In this document: positions 5,690 through 11,647 of the stretch, one piece after another | Layout: each line of letters starts with the position of its first letter | How positions within the stretch are numbered: the first letter of the stretch is position 1 | DNA from: Candidatus Uhrbacteria bacterium | GTDB lineage: Bacteria > Patescibacteriota > Patescibacteriia > 2-12-FULL-60-25 | Reading direction: 5' to 3' | Assembly: GCA_023246325.1 (NCBI GenBank) | Contig: JAHFIO010000019.1 | Coordinates: 1 to 11,647, forward strand | DNA length: 11,647 nucleotides | Translations under genes and position numbers: made by a program | Notes under the pieces: generated by a model | Told to the model about the DNA's origin: nothing | The model's database searches: none | The model's input: only the letters and a program-made list of their open reading frames with translations

Positions 5690-7606
5690 CTATGGTTGAA
5701 GTTGTAACATAAAAACACGATCAACAAGCGATGTGGCGTCTATATGATATTTCATATCTCCCCATGCTTTTTTCTCTTCGGCAGGTGAAGCAGCTACTAT
5801 CTTTTTACCGAACAAGACATCCAAAGTCAATTGCGTTTTATCAGCCCCTGCTTGCTTTGGCCAATCTAATCTATAGGTACCTGATGATATGCGTGCTATG
5901 ACATCTTGTGGTAATCGATATGTAAATGACATTTTTTTCGTATACCCAGGCTCAATCACCCAATAGGCGCCATACACCTTCTTTCCCAACTCATTCGACA
6001 CATCGACATGCGCTGCTGTGCTCGTAACAAATTCACTTCCCTCTGGCACATATACACGGGTATACGATTGATAGCGCGTATATCGCCAATCAATTTTTTT
6101 ATTTGTATTTGTATATTCCAAAGTCACCGTTGCCATTGGCGCAACATCATCCGCATGCGCATCAACAGTATATATAATTTTTTTATCCATGACCCCATCT
6201 GTTTTTAATGCACCAAGATTTGCATCTATAACCCATAAAAAATCTTGCTTTGTTTCTTTTGCACGCCCTGTCCAACCCTGTGTATCTAAAGCTTGCAACA
6301 AGCTCACATCTGATGCATATGCCTGTAATTGCTTTCTTTCAAATGCGTATTGCACTAAAGTCATTGCATCATTCCATTTCGCCGAAGGCAAATATTTTAA
6401 TTTTTCTAAAATAGCTGATCCTAATTCTCCTAATACTTTTTTTCTATCAGTAATACTCGACCCTTTTTTCAAAAATCCTTGCTCAACTTCATACTGTATT
6501 TTGTCAAAAAAAGTTTCAGATGTATATACACCAGACGTTGTTGTTACAGGCCCTGTTAATTCTAAAATAGATTTAAAAAATGCGGGTGTAACTGCAATAA
6601 CCGCGGTTGGAATTCCAACGTCTAATCCTGCCGTAGCAGCTTCACGCTTATACACATCCAAAATTTTCGCTGCAGACATAGGAAAATCTGGTGACCAATT
6701 TGTATCACGCAAAAACCATTGCGATACCCCTAGATGTTCCGTGATTGGCGCAGGCGGTATATCGGTCACTATTTTTTTTGATGGTGTATCTATTGAATAC
6801 ACATCATTAAAAATGATATCCTTCACATCCCCTCCATCCATTTCTATATTTCCCAAACTACCAATAAATCCTCCCGTCGGTCGAATTTCATCTGAATTTT
6901 GTAATACAATAAGTGTTCGCATTTTATTCGGACTACCCATAAAAGGAAGGCCCACTTCTATTAAAGGAATCGATGTATCTAATGCAGTTTTCATTGCAGG
7001 CAATCCATCTGCAAGTGGTTTCATAACTTTCAAAATAGGCGAAATAAGTTGATCTTGTGGCACACGTGCCCATAATGTCATAGCTAATTCCGCTTTATCT
7101 CGAGCGACGCGCAAAATAGGAAGCGCATGAGATAATCGACTCAATACATCGCGCTTTTCTTCTGGACGTAAATCCGCGTATGATCTTTTTGGTTCTATGG
7201 ATGGATCAATTTCCGCATATGCATTTGCATGAAATGCTTGATGAATCGCATCAGAGGCATACAATACATCTCGCAAAGCATCTAATGCTTCTAATCCTGC
7301 CGTAGTCGCATCTTCGAGTCCGCGAATTTGTATACCGATACCAGGCATATCACGCCAAAAACCTACACCATCCAACTGTTCACGCGCTTGCGTTACTTGT
7401 GCACGCGCATATGTAATACGAATAACCGCATTTTCAAAATCATTCACGTTCGCGAATATACGCGCATCCGCGATCGCCTGCTCGGCGCTACGACTCAACT
7501 GATACGCTTTCGTTACCGCTATAATCGGCAGGATAGAAATACCTATCAAAAAAATAATCAAAAGTATGCATCCAATACAACCGAATTTTTTTATATGTTG
7601 ATTCAT
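5690..7606 (-). CDS. DUF4012 family membrane-anchored protein
   Basis: A 638-residue protein of the DUF4012 family, common in Gram-positive bacteria and CPR; its biochemical role is not established. One membrane helix near residues 10-31 follows a short basic tail, so the bulk is outside the cytoplasm. Residues about 36-220 look helical and Ala-rich. The family core includes NSDEIRPTGGFIGSLG at 237-252 and AVTPAFFKSILELTGPV from 338, followed by TSETFFDKIQYEVE. The C-terminal part (about 475-605) alternates short beta-like stretches, suggesting an Ig-like or beta-sandwich domain. Its start overlaps the stop of the upstream GT2 gene (ATGA, 7603-7606), and mreB follows after 18 nt. A position between glycan-building enzymes and MreB supports a job in wall or surface-polymer assembly. 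Three exact copies of the ATCCTGCCG-type motif lie in it. Confidence 0.88.
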   Translation of the reverse strand: MNQHIKKFGCIGCILLIIFLIGISILPIIAVTKAYQLSRSAEQAIADARIFANVNDFENAVIRITYARAQVTQAREQLDGVGFWRDMPGIGIQIRGLEDATTAGLEALDALRDVLYASDAIHQAFHANAYAEIDPSIEPKRSYADLRPEEKRDVLSRLSHALPILRVARDKAELAMTLWARVPQDQLISPILKVMKPLADGLPAMKTALDTSIPLIEVGLPFMGSPNKMRTLIVLQNSDEIRPTGGFIGSLGNIEMDGGDVKDIIFNDVYSIDTPSKKIVTDIPPAPITEHLGVSQWFLRDTNWSPDFPMSAAKILDVYKREAATAGLDVGIPTAVIAVTPAFFKSILELTGPVTTTSGVYTSETFFDKIQYEVEQGFLKKGSSITDRKKVLGELGSAILEKLKYLPSAKWNDAMTLVQYAFERKQLQAYASDVSLLQALDTQGWTGRAKETKQDFLWVIDANLGALKTDGVMDKKIIYTVDAHADDVAPMATVTLEYTNTNKKIDWRYTRYQSYTRVYVPEGSEFVTSTAAHVDVSNELGKKVYGAYWVIEPGYTKKMSFTYRLPQDVIARISSGTYRLDWPKQAGADKTQLTLDVLFGKKIVAASPAEEKKAWGDMKYHIDATSLVDRVFMLQLQP

Positions 7607-8406
7607 GGGAATAGTGTAGCACTCTTCCTATACTTCCAAAAATATTTTACTGCACTTTTAATATGCTCTCGACTCACGCGATTCGTCAGAATTTGCCAAA
7701 ATCGCTTCACATCACTTTCGCGTTGATGATAATGTACAAAACAAGCAACAGGCACATAAAAAACTTTCCATCCTTTTTCCCAAGCGCGTCTGCACAAATC
7801 CGTATCTTCAAAATACATAAAAAATTGTTCATCAAAAAATCCAATATCTTTTAATGCGGTGGCTCGTATCAAAATCGCTGCACCGAATAATACGTGAACA
7901 GGTTGCGCAATCGTCGCGTCCACATCCTGCATAAAATAAAATTCAATTGCTTTTTTTCCTTGCGTCGTTTTTCCAAATATAGTTCGTCTATATAGAGGTA
8001 TACATATGGTTGGAAATCTCGTAAATGTTCTTTGTAAGGTTCGATTTGGATTTAATAATTGCGGTCCGCACAATCCAATATCTCTATGTGCATCAGCATA
8101 CGCAATTAGTTTTTCCATTTCTCCTGGAAAAACTGTGAGATCTGGATTCATCAGCATGATATATTCCCCTTGTGCACGTGCGAAGGCAATATTATTTCCA
8201 GCGCCAAATCCTACATTTCCTGGCGCGTCTATATAGGTGACCCACGGAAAACATTCTTCAACCATAGCGCGCGTACCATCACTCGAATCATTATTCACTA
8301 AAATATATTCATACGAAAATGAAAAATTTGCTTTTTGCACCCCTAATAATAACATGCGAATTAATTCAGGTGTTCGGTAACAAACGGTGACAAAGGTTAC
8401 TTTCAT
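7603..8406 (-). CDS. GT2-family glycosyltransferase (rhamnosyltransferase-like)
   Basis: A 267-residue GT-A fold transferase of the COG1216 type. It carries the nucleotide-binding NNDSSDGT at 38-45, NPDL at 87-90 (metal-binding region), the FGAAILIRATAL strand at 174-185 and the YFEDTDLCRR motif at 198-207, whose acidic pair includes the likely catalytic base. HYHQRES near 225-231 is also usual. I place the start at the ATG at 8406, because it overlaps the upstream TGA as ATGA, the same arrangement as the other junctions, and gives the clean N-terminus MKVTFVTVCY; an ATG three codons upstream (8415) is possible. It probably adds a sugar to a surface polysaccharide or glycolipid on the cytoplasmic face. 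Sugar identity is unknown; rhamnose is only the common annotation for this subgroup. Confidence 0.93.
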   Translation of the reverse strand: MKVTFVTVCYRTPELIRMLLLGVQKANFSFSYEYILVNNDSSDGTRAMVEECFPWVTYIDAPGNVGFGAGNNIAFARAQGEYIMLMNPDLTVFPGEMEKLIAYADAHRDIGLCGPQLLNPNRTLQRTFTRFPTICIPLYRRTIFGKTTQGKKAIEFYFMQDVDATIAQPVHVLFGAAILIRATALKDIGFFDEQFFMYFEDTDLCRRAWEKGWKVFYVPVACFVHYHQRESDVKRFWQILTNRVSREHIKSAVKYFWKYRKSATLFP

Positions 8407-9464
8407 ATAAACCATTTTCTTATTTCTTTACGAAAAACAATTGTTTTTTTTGAAATCACATATCTTTTTTTATACATACGCACCGCACCACCCAAAGCTT
8501 GATACACACCTACGCACGATGACCAAGAAATACAGGCTGAAAAAAATAATCCTACCTCATACGGGACAACCCAAAATATATCTCGCAATCGATTCATGAT
8601 TTCATCATTTTTCCATACCAACCAAAATTGATTTCTGGTCGAAAACCTATTCACATGCGCTGGTTTTTTGTATCGCGCAACTACTATCTGTAGAATATTC
8701 GCCTGTGGCGCAGAAGGCGTCCCGCGATGATGCCACGCAATTGCATTCGGATTACATTGTGCACGCATCCCAAATTTTTTCATACGCCAAGCCAAATCTA
8801 CGTCTTCTTTATATGCAAAAAAATCTGGATCAAAATACTCTGGTCCATATCCAATATCAATCGCTGCAGCTACCAAAGCGGACGCACGAAATAAAACGCA
8901 TGCCCCAGACAATCCAAATACATCTCGCGCATGATAATATTGATTATCATTTTTTTCTCCCGCACCTCTATCATATGCTTGCCGTTTTTTTGACATGACT
9001 AATCCTGCTGAATCAATAATCTGCGTTCGTTCAACCTCTCTCTCTCCTTCAGTATCACGCGATACAATGGCGCGTAATAGTGTTGGACCAATTGCCGCAA
9101 GTTGCATATCACTTTCCATAGTAGCAACCAATTGCTGTATACACGTAATATCTAATTCAATATCAGGATTTACAACAAAAATATATTTTCGCGCATAGTC
9201 AGTAGGATTCCAATGTTGCAATGCCATGGATATTGCCTGATTGTGTGCACGCGCAAAACCAAGATTTCGTATATTTCGCAATATACATGTGTCTGGTTGC
9301 TTCTCCACTATCCACTCTCGCGTACCATCATGACTTGCATTGTCAACAACAATAGATGAAAAATCTTTGTACGTTTGTACTTCCATAGATGCAAATAAAG
9401 CTGGAAGAAACTTTTTGCTATTCCATGTAACAAGATGAAGAGAAACTTGCTTAGGTGAAAACAT
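8403..9464 (-). CDS. GT2-family glycosyltransferase
   Basis: A 353-residue GT-A fold transferase related to its downstream neighbour but longer. Motifs: VDNASHDGT at 40-48, VVNPDIELD at 97-105, SGACVLFRASAL at 186-197, YKEDVDLAWR at 218-227 and AWHHRGT at 243-249. An extra C-terminal region (about 265-353) has a moderately hydrophobic stretch near 297-325, perhaps for membrane association. It has 1 nt between its ATG and the TAA of the upstream GT2 (TAATATG). Its own stop overlaps the next gene. The presence of two similar GT2 enzymes in succession suggests that they add successive sugars to one repeat unit. Donors and acceptors cannot be read from sequence. Confidence 0.92.
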   Translation of the reverse strand: MFSPKQVSLHLVTWNSKKFLPALFASMEVQTYKDFSSIVVDNASHDGTREWIVEKQPDTCILRNIRNLGFARAHNQAISMALQHWNPTDYARKYIFVVNPDIELDITCIQQLVATMESDMQLAAIGPTLLRAIVSRDTEGEREVERTQIIDSAGLVMSKKRQAYDRGAGEKNDNQYYHARDVFGLSGACVLFRASALVAAAIDIGYGPEYFDPDFFAYKEDVDLAWRMKKFGMRAQCNPNAIAWHHRGTPSAPQANILQIVVARYKKPAHVNRFSTRNQFWLVWKNDEIMNRLRDIFWVVPYEVGLFFSACISWSSCVGVYQALGGAVRMYKKRYVISKKTIVFRKEIRKWFI

Positions 9465-9465
9465 A

Positions 9466-10953
9466 TTAATGTGATTTTCGTTTTGGACTTACATTAAATC
9501 TCAAATTTTTTCCAAGCATCAACCGTGTTTGTGCATCAATAGCGGGAAAAGCGCCGAAAACCATAAAGGTTATTGGTAACAACAACCATTGCAAAACCGT
9601 AACGATAATAGCATGACGACGTGGAATATGCGCAGGCCTTGGAGGTAATAACGTAAAGGCTAATCCTGCCGAAATAAATGCACCAAACATGGCAAATCGC
9701 ATCAGCCACTCCAATGTAAAAGGAGTATTTTGAAATACGGTTGTTGAACGAAAATTTTCACTTGCCACCCAAAATGGCAATCGACCCATAATAAAAATAA
9801 GCATTGGCGCCGTTGCCCACGTATACATACCTTCTAATTGTTTAAACAAAAAAATACATTTTATTTTACGGGGCATTAATGGATCAGCCCAAAACGACTT
9901 CACCATAAATGGAAAATTTTCAACACCCCAAGCCCAGCGTCGCAATTGTTTATATAAAGCCACTAATGCATGCCAATAATTTCCCGTCATAACGGTATCC
10001 ATAGAAACGGGTAAATATATTGGTGCTACATGATAATCCCCATGATATCGAATCAAACCTTGTAAAAAAATTCTAGAATCTTCACTTACAATATCTTTTT
10101 GCCAAAAACCAACATCAAGCAACATACGTAAACTCATAGAATGTGATGAAAATGTCATCATACCTTCAGGACGTGATAGCTCGGTCATAAGCCAAAATGT
10201 CGTACCAAACATAGCGACGCGCACAGCTGCTGGACTTTCCCACAAATTATTATTATACAGTGGAATGGGTTGATACGAATGACGATTTGGATGAGGAGTC
10301 GTAAGATATGTATGCGTCAATGCAGAAAAGTATTCTTGATGTATCAAGGTATCTACATCAAAAGATGATACAATAATTTTATCTACATCTAAACCCATGC
10401 GCTTGATTTCAGATGCAATAATTTTTCCTGACCAATTCAAGTTCGATCCCTTACCAGGAATTTCATTTTCAAGATTTGCAGGATGCAAAGTCGTAAAAAA
10501 TGCCATGAATTTTTTTTCAAATTCTGGTTTCAATATGGAAATATTTTTTTGAAAATGTTCTGCATCTCGTTCTTCACCAGCCAATACAATCAATAATCTC
10601 TCGGCAGGATACGAGCCAGTCGCAAGCCTCTGGAGTGTATCTCGTATAACCCCATATTCTTCTTTATAGGTTGGTAAAAAAACAAGATGATACACAGCAT
10701 CAGCACCCACATCCTGCCCTACAAGATATTGCCAATCCGTTTTTAATGCTTTTCGATACCGCACCCATGATATTATAAGAAATGGCATGAAATACATCAC
10801 GCGAAATAACCAATACAAATCAAAAACAATTATAAAATAAATAACCCAAATTGGTTGCACAAAAGAAAGTACAACAGATAATACTAACGTCATCCACACA
10901 AGTCCGCCTGGAAGAATTCCTAATAACCGTAATGTAAATGTTTCTGACATCAT
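9466..10953 (-). CDS. Membrane-embedded GT2 glycosyltransferase with QxxRW motif
   Basis: A 495-residue integral-membrane family 2 transferase. Two or three membrane helices lie near residues 12-62, the catalytic GT-A domain spans about 85-345, and further helices follow near 378-400, 415-437 and 448-472. Catalytic-site motifs resemble processive enzymes such as cellulose or hyaluronan synthases: PTYKEE at 94-99, DxD in SFDVDT at 197-202, SEDSR at 290-294 and QLRRW at 336-340. It may both polymerise and export a glycan, or elongate a lipid-linked glycan. The two in-frame ATGs at 10953 and 10950 both overlap the tsaB stop (ATGATG), so either MMSE or MSE may be the N-terminus. There is no PilZ or other accessory domain. 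Confidence 0.9.
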   Translation of the reverse strand: MMSETFTLRLLGILPGGLVWMTLVLSVVLSFVQPIWVIYFIIVFDLYWLFRVMYFMPFLIISWVRYRKALKTDWQYLVGQDVGADAVYHLVFLPTYKEEYGVIRDTLQRLATGSYPAERLLIVLAGEERDAEHFQKNISILKPEFEKKFMAFFTTLHPANLENEIPGKGSNLNWSGKIIASEIKRMGLDVDKIIVSSFDVDTLIHQEYFSALTHTYLTTPHPNRHSYQPIPLYNNNLWESPAAVRVAMFGTTFWLMTELSRPEGMMTFSSHSMSLRMLLDVGFWQKDIVSEDSRIFLQGLIRYHGDYHVAPIYLPVSMDTVMTGNYWHALVALYKQLRRWAWGVENFPFMVKSFWADPLMPRKIKCIFLFKQLEGMYTWATAPMLIFIMGRLPFWVASENFRSTTVFQNTPFTLEWLMRFAMFGAFISAGLAFTLLPPRPAHIPRRHAIIVTVLQWLLLPITFMVFGAFPAIDAQTRLMLGKNLRFNVSPKRKSH

Positions 10954-11270
10954 GTTTTTTTTAAAGTTATATTTGGCTCGGATATATATTCTGGAAGAAC
11001 CATACCTGCCGAAGCACCATTCAGTGGAACTCGCAATATCCGCGCCAATACATTCGCTATTAAAACACCCGTACGTATAGCCGTAAAAGATCCGGGCCCC
11101 TTCACGACTATAATCCCATCAATTTTTTTTACTTTTTTTAATTCTTTCATTACTTCCATTAAAATTGCATGCGACCTTTTTACAATAATCCGCACATGCG
11201 GCACATCATCCCGCAGCAAACCGACTCTAAACTCTGCAGGCAAAACTGATTCGATAAAAAGATATGTCAT
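10950..11270 (-). CDS. tsaB: TsaB-like tRNA t6A biosynthesis protein, short form
   Basis: A 106-residue TsaB (YeaZ) homologue. TsaB is the non-catalytic partner of TsaD in making N6-threonylcarbamoyl-adenosine at position 37 of ANN-decoding tRNAs. The defining motif GPGSFTAIRTG stands at 58-68, followed by a helix VLIANVLARIL and VPLNGAS (81-87). E. coli TsaB has about 231 residues, so only the N-terminal ASKHA half-domain is left. The N-terminal strand reads YLFIESV rather than the usual ILAIDTS. The gene is not frameshifted: it ends cleanly with a TGA overlapping the next start, so the short form is probably genuine. It lies 3 nt after the regulator-like gene and shares its transcript. The pathway partners tsaC, tsaD and tsaE are not in the window. 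Confidence 0.85.
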   Translation of the reverse strand: MTYLFIESVLPAEFRVGLLRDDVPHVRIIVKRSHAILMEVMKELKKVKKIDGIIVVKGPGSFTAIRTGVLIANVLARILRVPLNGASAGMVLPEYISEPNITLKKT

Positions 11271-11273
11271 ACC

Positions 11274-11647
11274 CTATCTATGTTCTTCCAATGTATTCAC
11301 GACAACTGTTTTAGGTGTATCCATAATAGCTTGCACAAATCTATCACCCATATCTCGACGATATTGAAATTCTGTTGGCGGCATTTGCGTATATCGAATA
11401 TCGATACCCAAAGCCTTTTCAACCTTCGCAATCACTTCACGCAATGCCTCCTTCTCCACATATCCCACAATAAACATATCAACAGGATGCGACCGATTCC
11501 CACTGAGAACACCCATAAAAGCTAAATATCGAATTTCTCCTAACTTTAAAATCTGTTCAGGCAACTTACATTCTGTCATAATATACGCTTTTGTAAACAA
11601 GGCTTGTATTTCATTCACAAGTGGACATTGCGTATTTACCAAATAAT
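11274..11647 (-). CDS. Degenerate nucleotidyltransferase-like protein (C-terminal part; possible wHTH regulator)
   Basis: The frame stays open to the right edge, so the N-terminus is outside the window; a TTG at 11642 is only the first possible internal start. About 124 codons are visible. NTQCPLVNEIQALFTKAYIM resembles the linker that follows a winged helix in a group of annotated transcriptional regulators that carry an MNT-type nucleotidyltransferase fold. The following strand region reads GVLSGNRSHPVDMFIVGYV, where an active enzyme would have GSxARGxxxxxSDIDL. The second Asp-bearing strand is kept (VDMFIVG) but the GS motif is broken, so it is probably not catalytic. The tail YTQMPPTEFQYRRDMGDRF fits the same group. 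It ends at a TAG 3 nt before the tsaB start and may head the operon. I infer the regulator role from family resemblance only. Confidence 0.65.
   Translation of the reverse strand, partial: YLVNTQCPLVNEIQALFTKAYIMTECKLPEQILKLGEIRYLAFMGVLSGNRSHPVDMFIVGYVEKEALREVIAKVEKALGIDIRYTQMPPTEFQYRRDMGDRFVQAIMDTPKTVVVNTLEEHR

Larger units (their letters stand above)
551..10610. repeat. Dispersed 9-mer ATCCTGCCG (DNA-uptake-sequence-like)
   Basis: Exact copies on the plus strand begin at 551, 1860, 3976, 6625, 7294 and 9663. Exact copies on the minus strand (CGGCAGGAT) begin at 1752, 2772, 2847, 7526 and 10602. Copies with one mismatch that keep the ATCCTGC core are at 1186, 2505, 2942, 3399, 5683, 9002 and 10711; copies with two are near 718, 2142, 3844, 7924 and 10486. 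At 40% GC about 0.04 exact copies would be expected on both strands of this window. A or T follows the 9-mer in 10 of 11 cases, most often A. All exact copies are inside genes. Function is inferred, see findings. Confidence 0.85.

Noticed and set aside
6189..7052. 287-codon open frame on the plus strand opposite the DUF4012 gene
   Set aside because: It is antisense to a well-supported family member, has no ribosome binding site that I can see, and its composition (Ser, Phe, Ile and Cys rich) is typical of a shadow frame.
551..10610. Chi-like or KOPS-like reading of the 9-mer
   Set aside because: Six copies face one way and five the other within a single 10-kb stretch. Directional recombination and segregation signals are expected to be skewed, so I ranked this below an uptake signal; whole-genome data could reverse that.
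1..11647. CRISPR array, tRNA or rRNA gene
   Set aside because: I saw no regularly spaced direct repeats of 20 bases or more, no tRNA-like cloverleaf with T-arm consensus, and no conserved rRNA segments.

Overview
The window looks like part of a small, AT-rich, tightly packed bacterial genome, most likely a Candidatus Patescibacteria (CPR) member of the Parcubacteria type. The clues are a DUF4012 envelope protein, a TsaB reduced to about 106 residues, a degenerate nucleotidyltransferase-like protein beside tsaB, serial ATGA stop/start overlaps and almost no intergenic DNA. UGA is used as an ordinary stop codon at several gene ends, which argues against the recoded (UGA = Gly) CPR lineages. The lineage call is an inference from gene content; there is no rRNA or ribosomal protein here.

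Layout. Left block (1-1540, minus strand): a GT4 glycosyltransferase, then the start of an O-antigen ligase/polymerase-like membrane protein that runs off the window; they overlap by ATGA. A 159-bp divergent spacer (1541-1699) holds a set of overlapping hairpins. Middle island (1700-4573, plus strand): two tandem paralogous S53 (sedolisin) peptidases with intact catalytic residues but no propeptide, then an unrecognised 143-residue membrane/coiled-coil protein. Each of the three ends in its own hairpin terminator that overlaps or encloses its stop codon. A nearly perfect 69-bp palindrome carrying a DnaA-box-like 9-mer separates this island from the right block. Right block (11647-4661, minus strand), one long probable operon: degenerate nucleotidyltransferase-like regulator (partial), tsaB, a multi-membrane-span GT2, two soluble GT2 enzymes, DUF4012 protein, mreB. 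Every junction from tsaB through the DUF4012 gene overlaps or is 1 nt apart.

How it fits together. Most genes concern the cell surface: glycan synthesis (four glycosyltransferases and an O-antigen ligase-like protein), a membrane-anchored DUF4012 protein and the MreB filament that guides wall growth. The S53 enzymes probably act outside the membrane. TsaB belongs to the tRNA t6A pathway and seems to share transcription only.

The most striking observation is not a gene. The 9-mer ATCCTGCCG (or its complement CGGCAGGAT) occurs 11 times in 11.6 kb and its 7-mer core ATCCTGC 23 times. It occurs in both orientations and in four different reading frames of unrelated genes, so selection appears to act on the DNA. 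Spacing and lack of strand bias resemble the DNA uptake sequences of Neisseria and Haemophilus. This is the best candidate here for an undescribed system.
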